Shown here piece after piece: positions 10,701-23,065 of a stretch of DNA of 64,000 nucleotides (its first letter is position 1; each line of letters begins with the position of its first letter). The position numbers were made by a program, and so were the translations under genes. The DNA is taken from assembly GCA_023974075.1 (NCBI GenBank), contig CM043790.1, positions 22,909,126 to 22,973,125 of the forward strand. Direction: 5' to 3'. The DNA comes from Chaenocephalus aceratus (lineage: Eukaryota; Chordata; Actinopteri; Perciformes; Channichthyidae). The notes beneath the pieces were generated by a model. That model ran no database searches, was not told the DNA's origin, and saw only the letters and a list, made by a program, of their open reading frames with translations.

Positions 10701-13700
10701 TCTTATGTATGATGGTCAATCAGAGTATAATGTCATTTAGCTGCATTTACCTGGTGGAAAAGGTCCATGTCAATCTTAGCCTCAGCTTGCCAGGAATTAT
10801 CGTCTGCAAATACAAACAAAAATATGTTTCTTTTAACGCCCATCAGAGGTTTAACGTTCAGAAAAATATCCATAGAGATGAGATACAAATAGAACAACCA
10901 GTTTGCTTCAGCACCTGCAATATTCTCCTGAAAAATAACTTTGGTTCCTTTGAGGAAGTTCTTCCCGATGATAAAGACTTCATCTCCTCCTCTCGCTGAG
11001 CAGCTGTGAAGACTCTTCTTCAGGATCTCTGGCACTCCTGCTGGTTGGGCTGGAGAATGAAAGAAGTGTTTGATCATTAAAACTGACATAACATATTAGC
11101 TAGTGTTTGACAAAAAGCATATGGAAGATTGAAGAAAAATAAATGACAGACAGTTCTCTATGATCTGAGGAGAACAATGTTCCCATGTCCATAAGCTTAA
11201 CACATCAAATCATTATTTTGAATTAACCTCATGAAGCCTGTTGGTGGTTCCTATATTTTTGGTAAGAGTTGCTTTTAGGAGATCATTTTGTATTCCTTAT
11301 TGTACTTTCACTACTCACTGCAGAGGATGGGTGAAGAGGTGACCTGTAGAGTAAGTACAGATCCATCAGGTTGGGGGATGTTGACTCTGAACGCCAGCCT
11401 GGCTCGTGTGCTCTTCTTCTTGGACCCTGCCACACCGATACGGGCCTCCACGTCTGCATTACGCAACTTCAAAATTCCTACACGGTCCACCCTGCAGAAA
11501 CACCACGGGTTGAAGAACACATGAGAAGCACGCAAGGAACTTCTCAAATATCAACACTGAAGTATTATCGGATACTTTTCCACAAAATATTCCCCCCTTA
11601 CGCGAGTGTCATATCACTGCTGGGCTCCAGAGGGATCTCGATAACAGTGGTGCCTTCAATGTCCACCTCCTTGCAGGCAGTGGTGTTGCGCCCTGTTACT
11701 CGGCATGCCTGGTAGAAACCGTGAGGCTTCACTCTGCCGGCATCGTTTGCTACAAACACCTGTAGCACAACTGGTTCATTCACACCTTCCAACTGGGGAC
11801 AAAGCAAAAGCGATTGTGTGTAAATAACTGTTAATTGACCCTCAAAACACTGGCACTCGCAGATATCTTCTTGTTTATTATGGACACAAAACACATGTTC
11901 AAGCGGGAAGACATAATAAGCCTCAGGACATTTAAAGAGATAGACTTGATATTTGGTTCTGTAAGAGATCCCATCTTGATGTAGAACTTTTTAACAGGGT
12001 GGGGATGTTAATCCTAGTGTTACACTGTGCACAGGTCAAACATGGGACATTCCCATGGCCCAGGAGGTTTATAACAATCAGCCGTAAATAAAGTGTAACA
12101 CACATCTTAATGTCATATGATATTAGAGACAAAGTGGCAGCCAACACCATTTTTGAGTCCTTCACATAGAGGGGTTTATGGGTTGTTTCTATCTAGCATT
12201 ATCATTTCATTCATAATGTTCCTAACCACATGATCATCACAGCCTTGATCTCTAAATATAGTGTAAACAAGTATTTACATATTTACAAGTATTTGGCTTC
12301 GACTGAAAAAGTTTTTGTTTTGTGCCCATGATAAAAAAGAAAACACTTTAGTGCTAATGTCTGGGTTTTGTTTCTATTTGCCCTTTCCAAATGTACATCT
12401 GATACATTATTTAAGTTTTGGAGCTGCTACATCCCACCGCTGCTCAACACAGCCAGCTTAATCTGCGGGACACTAAGCAGCCCCAGTGGAGCTGTCGAGG
12501 GTTAAGTGCCTTATTGATGAATAAAGGGCACTTTCCTGCAGAAATTCATAAGTAAGAGCTAAAGTCACCACAGTATGATCTAGTTTAAAGTTATTAGCCT
12601 TCAGAAAATTAGGTCTGGTGTTGATTTTTAAGATAATGATGTACCACCCAGAATACAGAATGCTACCATTGTGAAATAAATCTCAATAGCTCGAAACAAA
12701 AATGTGCTAATGCGTCGCTTTGGATAAAAGCGTCAGCTAAATGCAATGTAATGTATTAGTTAGTTAGCTAATGTTTCTGATGCGTTTGAACAGGCATGAT
12801 ATTTCTACTGTGTCCTGTGTAGTTTTGGCCTTATTCAGTCACTTCCTACATAGGTGTTAAGATGTTTCCTGTGGCCTTCTTTGCACCTTGACAGTGGGGA
12901 ATCCCTGCTGAGTGCGGTCTTTGACAGAACCTCTGCTGCCCTCGGTCAGATAGCGAGCTCTGTGCTGGGTCTCTGGCTGCACCAGGATCTTCAGCTCCTT
13001 CCCATCACTCCTCTGGGGGTACTGAGTAGACAGTGACCCACCCTTTACTGCAGTTCCTGACTCAAGAGAGCTGCAAGGCAACAACAAATAACATAACATT
13101 AATAAGACTCCAAGAAATGATATTATCCCAGACAGAACAAAACTAAATGACCTTAACTGTATTCCAAAAGAGGGACATGGGAGCTCTGAGTTAACATGCG
13201 GACAGAATGGGCATTGGGCAAGGGTCATCCCACCTGGGACTGGTTTTGTCTGTGCCCAGCTGGGACAGGACAAAGTGAGGGGCCTTTGCGCTGTCAGCAT
13301 CGAACACGTCCATGCTGTCCTCTGGATGGGCAGGTTTGGGCCCAGGCCGCTGGCGGGGGGTGCGTTTCCTAGACTTGCGCGGCACCTCTGTGTTGTCGTT
13401 GTAGGAGACGGAGCTGATCAAGCTGAAGTTGGAGACAGAGTCGTCGGCCCACATGCTGCTGCTATGCTCCGAGTCTGGACCCGTTGGAGCGGACACTGAA
13501 GGCTCCTCTTGGCAGGACATCTGGCTGTCGTCAAACAGGTCCTCGGGCGGGGGGGATATGTTCAACACAGGCCTCCGTTTGGACGGGGTGTTCTGAGGCT
13601 GCTGGACTCCTGGCCCTGACAACACTGCTGACCCTATGTCTCCTGCTGCAGTGTTTGCTCCTCTGCTGGGGGCCGACACAGCACCCTCCATACCTTGAAT

Positions 13701-16700
13701 CTCTGCAGCTCCATCTTCTCCAGTGGAGTGGAGATGCTGGGGGGCCTTGAGATGGTCTGAGGAGGAGGTAGAAGAGCCAGAGGACGGGGCTCCCATAGCC
13801 AGGGAGGAGGAGGCCAAGGGGCTCGAGGTGGAATAGGTGGCATCTGTGGTAGTATATACAGATACATAAGTTAGTTGAGATGTTCGGCGCAGTGCAGGCT
13901 AGCAGTCCCATTCAAGCAGCTGAATTTGTGCATGATTTGTATTGATTTCCCCTCTTCCCAACTCTAATTTCAACAGTCTGTAGTGGGTTATATGCTCTCA
14001 CTGTGCATGCGAGAGCCGTCAAGCATTGATCAAATATTCTGAAGTTAAAGTTGAGAAGGGTACTTTAGCTCCCACAAGGTTTTGATTCCTACGAAACCTT
14101 TCTCAATTAAAATCAATGTGACAAAACCGACATGCTTTGTTTACAAAAACAAAAGCAAGCTACAAATTGTTACATACACATTGCCAGAAAGAAACAGAAC
14201 ACAAATCTGGTCAAACTTTCTAGTACAGCCACATTTGGAAGCTGGTAATAAGGCCAAATTTAAATTTGCCAGGGTTGCCTGGGTTACAGTACCGTTTGTG
14301 CAATGTGCATTCAGTAGTAAACAGTAGTTTGCGCATGCCAATTGGAAGATTTGGTTGGGACTGAGCGTAGCCATGGAGACAGAATAAACAAGCCTCTGAC
14401 CTATGGAGCAGTGAACTGCAGACCATTTTATATGCAGACACTCCCTGCCTCAGAGGGAACTTCCTGCAATAAAAACGAGACAGCCAATGAGCAACAAGAG
14501 AGCTGATCATTCAAGATTCAACTTCTGTCAATCAGTAAATTGGATGAATTCATAAACTGAAGAAGGAGTAACTTTTGAAGTTGATCATTTATAGACAGCA
14601 CGAGTATTAGGTTAATGATAATCTGACAAACATAACAGTAGTCATGCTTTTGATCAGCACTGCTTAGGGTCAGCTGAGTCAGACAGGGTAGTTAAAGGTA
14701 GCGTTAACAAAAGTGCTCTCTCAAACACTGTAGACCAGTTAATTGGCTCTTTAGATAAAACTCCAGACTGAATTCCTTCAGAGCTTTTAGCTGATGTTGG
14801 CCATCGTGAACCATGATCCAAGATCAGACCATATTTTGCTAAATTAATTGAAGACAGTCCAATGATTTCTAGGGGCAACTTCACTGTTTCATAAAGAGAG
14901 AGAACCTTCATATTTACTGAGAATATCGGCTGATTACAAACAAAAGTTTGAGACCTCAATCAATTATCCGATGACCTACTGTTGTATGAGCGTGTTAAAG
15001 ACAGTGTGTGAATGACAAATGTGCATAGGCTGTTTCAGGCACTTAATGAAAACAAAACTTATAAAAACTATATTGACAACTTCAGAGAGACAAACTGATC
15101 CAGAAGTGCTAAACTCCAGACTCTGGAACACAATCTAATACCATAACATAAAAGGATGCTGGAGAGGATTTACACTACTGGTTACGCTGCATCTCTACAA
15201 GTTAGGAAACCTGTACTATTTACCGGTCTAAAAAGCAAAGTGAAAATAAAAAATAAAGCATAAGCATGTAATGGGTAAGTGCTGCTAAAGAAAAGGGTGA
15301 AATTAAAAAGAACAAGCTATGTTAGCATGCTGTTATTGAGAACTTGCCATTTCTTGGAGCTGTTATTTAGAGCAAAGCTTTCCAGGAAGAGAGGATTAGG
15401 AATGACTATCTTTACTTAGAAGCTACTGAGAATAGCTTATAGTCACTGCCACTAGATGGTATAGTTTAGTTAGATTATAAGGGAGGTTGGACTTTAACCT
15501 ACATTTAGCGATTCTTAAATATATTTTCTTTTCAGCCCTCCAGTTTTATAAAGTGAACTGGTTAGGTGAAGAGATGCAGAGCTGAATAGACCCAACACAA
15601 ATTCAAGGATGCTGCTCGGATAATAAGAAAGTACCTAACAGCCCCATGTCAAACAAGCCAACAGACAGAAGGTACTCAGATATTATACAAAACAAATTCA
15701 CTAATTGGGGTTTGCTTTATCAGGGTATATGCAGGAATCCTGAAGTAATACTTTTAAGACCTTTTTTAAGACCCTTTCCATACATTTTAAGACCTCATCG
15801 CAACTTCAAGTTCTAACCGGTTACATTGGCGATACACTTTACCTCACATTTACTATATTGATTGTAAGATAGCACAACTAAACAGAGTGCAGACAGACTA
15901 CTGAAGCCTCCTCTTCACATGAACTTTAACCTCTCTGTGAAGGTCAGGTTTAATGCAGTATGCTGCTTTGTTGCTTCTGTACTCTGTGCTCTTTCATTCC
16001 AGTAAAACTCCTCAGAAACCAGTATTTGACCAATAAACAAAACAATTGACAAAACTTTGAACTATGAAATATATTAAACTTTGGTGAGCTTCAGCGGGGT
16101 AATGCCATATAGGAGCTCCCTTACAAATACCCAGGGGTTAAATTGGGCTGGGGCTGTCCGGGGCTAAGCCCGGCACATAGGACGATGCTCTGACGTCATC
16201 ACCCTCACACATTTGTCATATGTTTACAAAAAACGATATATATGTTAAGACTTTTCTCATTCTTAATATAGACTATATTTAGGGTCGATATGTGTTGACC
16301 TTACTTTAAAATAGCAGATCTCTGTGACCGGATATAGTTTGGCTTAGACCCCGGCCCCACGAGGACACATACAGTAAAACGCATACGCAAACGCAAAAAA
16401 GTCTTCCGTTCACAGTTCACACGCATTCGATTCATTAACGTGTCCGTTCACACTAGACCGCTGGAAATGCTGGAAACGCTGTAGTACATATGCCAGGCCT
16501 GTAAGTGGCGCTGCTGCTGCCACAAAATACACCAAAAGCAGCGAAGAAGACCCCGGAGCATGGTTGTCATGGTTGCCCTTCTGTTTATTCTCCGCGGTGG
16601 ACGGCGTGTTCTCCTCCCCCTCCCCCCCTCCCCCCCCCCCCCCCCACAGAGCGGAGCAAGGAGCGGAGGCAACGAAACTTAAAATAAGAAGCAGCATTTT

Positions 16701-19700
16701 ATGGCACGCTATGCATGGGGCCACCTTGAGGGGGTTTCCCGACATGTTGTTTCAGTAAATTAAAGGGTGTTTCATGTTGTCGTTGCTGTGGACCTTCTTA
16801 ATACCTTGGAAAATGCCATTTAATACTTTTTAATAGCCTTAATTTTCGCTAAATTGATTTATCAACTTTTAATACTTTGTAAGACCCCGCGGACACCCTG
16901 TTTATAATAGAGGAATTCATAATCCTAAAATGTAAAAAACGTCCCACTTTCAAATTTCACTTCCACGGTAAACACTGACCCCTGATGTGAAGCACAGTAG
17001 GATTTTGAATCAGACGAAAGCCATAATATACCAAAGTAAAAATCGAAATTATTTCAGTATTAAAATACCGTAGCTAAGATATAACTATACAAGCTCATAT
17101 AATATTAAAATAAACAGTTTTGATGTCAGAAACTGATGAAAGGGTGAAGTTGCCCCCAGAAACTGATAAAAGACATTCCACTTTCTCCCCCTTCTGTCTT
17201 GGGGGTAGTTTGGCGAGGGGAAACTGACCCCGGATCATGGTTTTCATGGACTAAGCAGGTAGCTCACCTGAAGCCACGGCTGCAGAGGGGGGAGATCCCG
17301 CCTCTCCCCCACTTTGTTGGCTCATGGTGGGTGGGTCTGTCTGGATGGACGACGGCTGGAGCTGGAGCTCTTTGGGGAGGAGGTCATATACCGACTCTGT
17401 GATAAAGAATGAGCAGGAAGAGATACATTAGGTTCTGAAACAGATAATAAATAGTTTGTTACAGGATCGTGTAACTAAAAAAGGTTCTCTTCACAAATGT
17501 CTCTGTTGGCTCAGAGTTCAGAAGCTCTGACCTTAATGATGGTTGATATGGCCAAAATTGTATTAAACAAATAGGTAAATTTATATCAGGATTGCAACAA
17601 ATATAACAACATTGCATGTTTTCTGGTAATTCAAAAAACAAATAGTGACACAGCTTTTTATTTTTGTATATTTCTGTGTGAATAGAATACTGTAAAAACT
17701 TCCCATCAGATTCTTTAAGGCATTTGAGTTAATACGTGTTTGATATCATCAATAAAGGCAACATTACAGTGCATCAATACATTATAAAATATGATTAAAC
17801 CTTTATGATTTCATGAAAAGACTATAAAAGTATGATATAAGATTAATTCCCAGCCCTACATAAGCTGGATCAGAAATTGGAGGCCATTGAAATGCACACA
17901 CCTTATGGCAAATCAATTCACCATTTTTAAAAATAGAACTATATGCTATTGCTGTCAGTAACTTGAGATGGTATGCACACAAGTTAAACCCCTTGAACAC
18001 CGAGCCTAGATTATTAGGTAGGCCACTTATCATTGGCCAGAAACTGAAGCCAGTGCAGCTGACCACACAAATGTTCAGACGGCCCCGAACTCAATTCAAA
18101 AAGACCCAACTTCTCGTTTTGAATACAGTCTTTATCTTTGCCGAAGTCTTTTAATTGTGTCAAACATAATGTATTTTGTTCTCAGTAATTATACTTCTAT
18201 ATCTCACTGAGGTTTGTTGTTGTTCAAAAATTGGCCAGAGCATTCCTTGGATGGGACTGAAAGCAAACCTGGGTCTCATGATCCAAGTTTTATTTTTTCT
18301 CCCATTTATACAAAAGATACTTCTTCAGACAGTTACATAACATGGTCTATCCTATGATAAACTAAATTAGCCTCCCATGCAATTTAATGTAATAAGACCC
18401 ACAGAGACATTCCTTAATATTTGATGGAGAAATGATTCCGACAAGAGTATAACCCACCACTGCAGCTACAGTGGAAAAAACTGTATTCGGTGGCAGATAA
18501 ACACTTGATTAAGCAGTCTGGTTGCTAAGAAACAGCAGCCCATCAACACCCTGACATGGATATTTCAGCTGTGCATCGGCAGCACCCAGCTTGTGTAGTC
18601 GTCACCTGATACTCAGCCATGACTTAGCACCAGCAGAACGGTAAAACTGACGAGCCACATGATCTCGCACTAGTGATGTCAACGACGCTGTTGAGGCAGT
18701 GACAACACAACATCACACAAAGGGCTACAGTACTGTAGTTTACTTAAATCAAACAAACCTTGACAATGCTTTTTCACAACTTTTAAAATAGAATAACGAG
18801 CAAAAATATTCCAATAAACCTGTGTGTCTTGGACAGTGGCCATTAAGATAACATGGCCTTGAAGTCAACAGCAAAGTATGCATGACCCTCACAAAAACCC
18901 TCCATCTGTGTCTGTTGTGCTTTGTTCGTGGTGTGAAGAGAGTCTTTGTGCATGGATGCATCACAGATTGACTGGCAAACCGACATGACCTCAGCGCTGA
19001 GTCTGACTATTACTCCTTTCACACTGGAGATGTGTGCATGATGCGAGTCTACTGAGTGCGTGTTAAACCTGCCTGGAGCCCATTCATATGCAACCAGAGC
19101 TTTCACATAATGAACACATTTGGTGGTCACCTTTCACAGACCCACACTATGCCTGCAGATGCAGAAGTCGCCTAACAACCAGCCCAGTTTAGGAGGAGGG
19201 TCATGAAGCCAGGTGGGATGATTGCATTGGTCGGAGGCAAAGGCGTAAATACTGGTTAAACTATGTTACTGTGCAGGTCTCAATGGGACACTCCCTCTCC
19301 TTGAGTGCTTGCTTGTTTGATACAGGAGCAAATAAACTTACAATTGAGATCGTATTTCTAATGAATCAATAGATTTTGCGTGCATATGTTTCCTCCCTGC
19401 ATACTTTATAATTGTAATACATTCTCGAAATCCAGTTGATGCGAAACCTGCCCAAATGAGTGAAACATGACAGATTTTACAGCCTCAATGTGAAAATAAC
19501 TGATTCCACTGAGCTTATCAACCGCATTTGCTAGCCACACATTGAGTGTATTTGTTCATCAGCAGTAATACGTTTAGTGTAGTTACAAATAATATTTAGT
19601 CTACTTATCTTAAACACTCAAACTTAATCATTCGCGTTCCATGGGTTTGTAAAAGTACAGTCTGGCTGAGTGTTTTGAATTCACTCATGCAGCAGACTGC

Positions 19701-22700
19701 CCAGGAGGGAGCAGTAGGCAAAACAGTGTTTGTATATACACTGTGGCGTGGCTTTGTTTCTGGATAGAATGAGGTGCTTCCTCTGATTTACCACGCATCC
19801 TTGCAGTACAGATCAAAACAAAAAAGGTTTTATGGTTAGTTTAGAAATGGCTTTACTTTGAACCGTGTAAACATTGTAAAACAAAAAGTTTGATTGATAG
19901 AGGAAACCTTCAGAAAGAGGTTGTTTACAAAAGATAATAAAATGCATGTCTTCTTCACTCAAAGACCTTAGTTGAAATGAAATATGAAGCTTAGCTTTCC
20001 TTATTTTTCTACCAATTGAAAATGGGACACTGACTATGTTCTGGGATTGAGGTTTGGTGTGATAAGAAGTAAGATGTCAAACTGTATGTGCAAAGCTCGA
20101 CAAGCTCATTCAAATATGCCCAAAAAAAGGGAGCTAGCAAAATACTAGTCAACTATGGGGCGGGCCGAGTTAACCCTACACTTACAACAATTAAATGACC
20201 TCATCTCAAAGTTATGCACTGCTCACATTACACATGCCTATAGGTTTGCCAAACAGCAAGGTCACCATTCCATTTTTATTCTTTGCAGCTGGCTTGTGGC
20301 TACGATGGGGATGACAGATGAATAGACAATACATGAGGGCATTGTTTTGGTTAAAAATGAAAAAAGATATTCAGACCAAGAATATGTCTCAGTGCCTAAT
20401 AATGTCTCCTTTAATGACCCTCTTGAACTCGTAACAAAATGCAGAAGTCATAGTGCAGAAAAATGAGCTTCTCACTGCACTCAAAGCACAAATAATGCCT
20501 TTTTTGGGCTATTTACACCATCCCGGTTGACTTTGAAATGCACTGGCAATGAATGACTGGACACTTTATTAATTAAAGATACAGAAAGAAATGCTATACA
20601 TATATCTAACCTTTCTAAAACACAAACTTTAATGGTATTTATAACGTGAACTTAACTACTGTACAAGTTTTCAAAAGGTGCAGTGAAGTAATGAACAGTC
20701 ATGGAGGTGTCAATCAAATTTTTGAGGCAGTATGTTCCAAAAGGATAATTTCTTCTTATACGTCTCAGGCGACTGACAGAAATTAATACATTAAGTTTAG
20801 GAACAATAATAAAACGGAAGAACCACACACAAATTAAGTAATTTCACAGATCACACGCTGAATTCTAGACATGGTAGGTTTGTTCTCATAAAATAAAACA
20901 ATAAATGACAATCAACAAATGGCTTTTTCTGATTCTACACTATTTTGTCATTCTGTGGTTGGACCAAAACTGCAGAGCTGCAATACATGTCCACATTAGT
21001 TCAACACAGTGAATTCTGATCCCACACACTGATAAGTTGATGTAAAAGTTCCTTATTTCAAGACTGACTAAGACAATCTTTCTGGATTTTCCTTCCATCT
21101 AAATTAAAACACTTGAAAAGTGGACGAAAATTAGATAATATACAAGCTGTGTCATATTATATTATAGCCATTAAAATTAACATGTACAATCACATAACGT
21201 TTCTCCTTGAAGTTGAAGCAAAAATAAATATTGATGATATCAAATATGTAACCCTTTGGCAAGTGTCCAAGGAGGACACATTTTCTTCATTACGGCATAT
21301 TTTAGACAGAGTAACAAGATACTGTGAGTTGTAGAGGTAATAGATCCGAAGTAAATATAATAAGCCATACTTCCTCCTAAGGTTGGATGTCAATAACTAA
21401 GTCTTGCTAAACTAAATGTGGCAATACAGAGGGGAACGGTATCATTATTAAGATGCATTATGATTCTTACTTTTGAGGTTTCACATTTGACTCATTTTGA
21501 ACCCAAATGGGACCAACTAAATGTGTATTATTGTTTACTGGCATGCCAAAAGACAATTTTGCCAGCTGTCCCTTCACTCTCTCACAGTCTGATACATGAT
21601 GTCTCTCACTAGATCGTTGATGAGCACTTCTGCTACCTTGACCAGCACACACCCAATTGCTGAGATATAAATAAACGGTCATCATGTGATACAGTGTGAC
21701 CATATGGCAGGCTCAACTGAGCATTTCAGGGTCACATAGCAGTGCTTTCTGATAGCTCATGAGCATCCTATACATAGCAGAAAGACAGATGTGAGAACAG
21801 CAGGTCCAACAGCAGGCAGCTAATGATTGTATCGGTATAAACACTATTAACCATCAATATGTGGACAACATCTAAGACCAGGTGGTGAACTAACAGGAAA
21901 CCCTTGGGTCCACTACTGTGTCCTATCAAAATGCATAAATCCATCCATCTCAGTTTACCACTTAGGGTTCAGTACACAACATACAAGGCTTTCTCATGAA
22001 TAAGCAATAACATGATAGATGGTGATGGCAGTGTTGAATACCACAATCACAGTCACTTTCCCTACAAATGAAGTTGATACCCTTGTTAACAGGGAGGAAA
22101 TTAACCTGCAGACAAAGTGCTGCTGAAAGCCAGAACAAATCCACTAACCAAGCTGAACACAACGAGAGTCTAGCTCCTTATGGATATAGTAATACCCACC
22201 TAATAATAACACAACAGTTGGCATGTATCCAAAGCCCATTATAGATTACATGTGGCACCAGTGGCAGCACCCCTTATCCTGGCAGGCAGCCTGCCATGCC
22301 CTCAGCTTGAAAGTGCCAGTGACTGCATTCTTTCTGTGAAACCAGAGAATGTGAGGAGGACAACTCTGGCTCAATTCCACACAAAAATCAAAACAACAGA
22401 GGGACTGTCACCCAACAAAATCAGACAAGGAGGATACACACAACATGCATGTTATACATTTCGTCCTTCTCTAGCGATTTAAACATGCATACACATACCT
22501 TTGCACAATCCCAGTAAGACTTTACACGTTAAACCACTGACCAATGTAGTGACTGGACCACACGTAGCTGTGATCGAGCATAGTGTGTACCTAACATAAT
22601 GCTAGCCATCGGCACAATAAACATTGACTCATTAAATCACATCAATGGAGTATAACGTGTCACTGTTATCATTAGAAGAGTAATCTGGTGTATGGTGATC

Positions 22701-22993
22701 TTCCAAGCATGTGAAATGGAAAGCTAACCAACCAGGTAATCGCCAATGCACATGCCAAATGCAGCTAAGTAACTAAGCTAGCTAGGCTTGCTAACAGCAG
22801 AAAAAAGCTAACCACTGCTAGCTAGCAGCTTAACATGCGTATAAGACATTCATAATACGTATTAAACCATACCAAACAGATGACTGTCTTCATTGTAACG
22901 TTTAAGTAATAAAAGCTTACCTTTTGAATATAGAGATTTAGGAGAATTGAGGTCGAGATCCGAGCTAAGGAGGGATATAAAATCAGAGGGCAT
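7350..22993 (-). CDS. nfat5: NFAT5/TonEBP osmotic-response transcription factor (gene span, 12 coding exons)
   Basis: NFAT5 binds TonE/ORE elements as a dimer and activates osmolyte and chaperone genes under hypertonicity. Joining 12 exons with consistent phases gives about 1,480 residues (human is about 1,530). In order: N-terminal [15 protein letters not shown] with the leucine-rich export motif; [13 protein letters not shown]; the conserved [17 protein letters not shown] block; a basic nuclear-localisation cluster RKSRKR and [18 protein letters not shown]; Rel-homology DNA-binding loop [20 protein letters not shown] (near residue 310); [41 protein letters not shown] dimerisation domain starting [17 protein letters not shown] (near residue 455); a sumoylation-type IKTE; and a very Gln-rich transactivation region ending [15 protein letters not shown]. 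Three one-base insertions and one in-frame TAG interrupt the last two exons, so this is either a real gene with assembly errors or a copy losing its activation domain. Identification is firm; intactness is not. Confidence 0.95.
7836..10037 (-). CDS. nfat5: nfat5 coding exon 11 (Gln-rich transactivation exon, with lesions)
   Basis: 2,202 nt between acceptor TTTTTCCTTAG and donor GTAAAT. It starts [17 protein letters not shown], has [13 protein letters not shown] as in human, then long Gln-rich repeats, and ends with [20 protein letters not shown] and [11 protein letters not shown], which align with human LFLSPASMSALQTSI and GMFLFGIQN. Three frames are needed to read it: an extra base lies in the run at 9600-9603 and another at 9325-9327, and a TAG lies in frame at 8311-8313. 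The entry phase is 0 and the exit phase 1, which a 2,202-nt exon gives only if two bases are removed, independently supporting both insertions. Translation as given would stop soon after residue 770. Confidence 0.88.
9337..9445 (-). repeat. nfat5: 18-bp coding repeat (MQQQQQ)n within nfat5
   Basis: Four to five units of ATG followed by five CAA/CAG codons. The units are nearly identical at DNA level, so recent slippage is likely. A one-base insertion lies just downstream in the coding direction (9325-9327). Confidence 0.85.
10129..10313 (-). CDS. nfat5: nfat5 coding exon 10 (linker with sumoylation-type motif)
   Basis: 185 nt. Encodes [15 protein letters not shown], a Ser-rich linker, then [22 protein letters not shown] matches human. 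The IKTE motif fits the psi-K-x-E sumoylation consensus, in the position of human IKSE. Acceptor CACCCACAG, donor GTAAAG. Confidence 0.9.
10522..10654 (-). CDS. nfat5: nfat5 coding exon 9 (TIG/IPT domain end)
   Basis: 133 nt. Encodes [20 protein letters not shown] and [20 protein letters not shown] up to TPDS. Acceptor TTTTCAG, donor GTACAG. Confidence 0.94.
10751..10803 (-). CDS. nfat5: nfat5 coding exon 8 (TIG/IPT domain)
   Basis: 53 nt. Encodes [18 protein letters not shown], matching human DENSWKSEAEIDMELFHQ. Acceptor TATTTGCAG, donor GTAAAT. Confidence 0.94.
10915..11049 (-). CDS. nfat5: nfat5 coding exon 7 (TIG/IPT domain)
   Basis: 135 nt. Encodes [39 protein letters not shown] and ENIA, the start of the TIG/IPT dimerisation domain. 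Acceptor CATTCTCCAG, donor GTGCTG. Confidence 0.95.
11319..11491 (-). CDS. nfat5: nfat5 coding exon 6 (Rel-homology domain end)
   Basis: 173 nt. Encodes [38 protein letters not shown] and TSSPILC. Clear NFAT5 match. Acceptor TTTCTGCAG, donor GTGAGT. Confidence 0.95.
11602..11792 (-). CDS. nfat5: nfat5 coding exon 5 (Rel-homology domain)
   Basis: 191 nt. Encodes [40 protein letters not shown] and [19 protein letters not shown]. Near-identical to the vertebrate NFAT5 Rel domain. Donor GTAAGG; phase 2 out. Confidence 0.95.
11793..12886 (-). other. nfat5: nfat5 intron 4
   Basis: 1,094 bp with GT-AG ends. Holds a short teleost SINE/LINE tail at about 12709-12756 and nothing else recognised. Confidence 0.85.
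12709..12756 (+). repeat. Teleost SINE/LINE 3' tail fragment
   Basis: Contains CGCTTTGGATAAAAGCGTC followed by AGCTAAATGCAATGTAATG, a widespread 3'-tail signature of fish SINEs and their partner LINEs. Only the tail is recognisable. Confidence 0.65.
12887..13070 (-). CDS. nfat5: nfat5 coding exon 4 (start of Rel-homology domain)
   Basis: 184 nt. Carries [19 protein letters not shown] and [20 protein letters not shown], the base-contacting loop of the NFAT5 Rel domain, identical to human over almost its whole length. Acceptor CCTTGCAG, donor GTGCAA, ends in phase 0. Confidence 0.95.
13234..13843 (-). CDS. nfat5: nfat5 coding exon 3
   Basis: 610 nt, open throughout. A Ser-rich start is followed by [53 protein letters not shown] and [19 protein letters not shown], all strongly conserved with human. 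The first half of the bipartite nuclear signal (RKSRKR) is present; the second basic cluster (VKRRD in human) is replaced by PKPAHPED. Acceptor CCACAG; donor GTGGGA is weaker than usual. Confidence 0.93.
15721..16900. mobile_element. Non-autonomous DNA-transposon-like repeat with CAGGGT ends
   Basis: Begins CAGGGTATATGCAGG and ends in the inverse complement of CAGGGTGTCCGCGGGGTC. Inside both ends are AT-rich arms with repeated CTTTTAAGACC or TTTTAATACTTT motifs. The end sequence is a familiar teleost repeat. The pentamer TTTAT directly flanks both sides (15716-15720 and 16901-16905), consistent with a short target duplication. It contains a poly(C) tract (16617-16647) and no transposase, so it is non-autonomous. 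Superfamily not assigned. Confidence 0.6.
16612..16647. repeat. C-rich tract
   Basis: Nearly uninterrupted C run with a few T interruptions, inside the repeat at 15721-16900. Confidence 0.9.
17268..17396 (-). CDS. nfat5: nfat5 coding exon 2
   Basis: 129 nt. Encodes [17 protein letters not shown] and [17 protein letters not shown], matching the human exon with [17 protein letters not shown]. It joins exon 1 directly, as in the human isoform lacking the alternative DSLKLHPSQNF segment. Acceptor TATCACAG, donor GTGAGC. Confidence 0.93.
17397..22920 (-). other. nfat5: nfat5 intron 1
   Basis: 5,524 bp between donor GTAAGC and acceptor CAG. AT-rich, no recognised transposon and no supported coding or RNA gene. 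It is strikingly repeat-poor compared with the rest of the window, which would fit regulatory content, but no specific element is identified. Confidence 0.85.
22921..22993 (-). CDS. nfat5: nfat5 coding exon 1
   Basis: Encodes [19 protein letters not shown] and SLYSK, matching the human NFAT5 start almost residue for residue. The leucine-rich stretch is the known nuclear export signal region. The ATG at 22993 is chosen on that match. Donor GTAAGC follows; 73 nt, ending in phase 1. Confidence 0.95.
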
Positions 22994-23060
22994 CGCAGCG
23001 CTTCATCGAGGGGAGGGGAAGCGGACACTCTTTAGGAGAAACGAAGTCGGCTGCTCCTGG

Positions 23061-23065
23061 CCAAT
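23061..23065. promoter_or_regulatory. nfat5: CCAAT box upstream of nfat5
   Basis: CCAAT on the plus strand, 68 bp upstream of the nfat5 ATG, in inverted orientation relative to the gene. Plausible NF-Y site; position within the transcript is unknown. Confidence 0.3.

Larger units (their letters stand above)
13844..17267 (-). other. nfat5: nfat5 intron 2
   Basis: 3,424 bp. The stretch nearest exon 3 is unremarkable. A DNA-transposon-like repeat occupies 15721-16900. I see no gene in the rest. Confidence 0.85.

Noticed and set aside
13275..13750. Plus-strand open frames over nfat5 exon 3
   Set aside because: Shadows of the minus-strand coding exon, which has strong NFAT5 identity and good splice sites.
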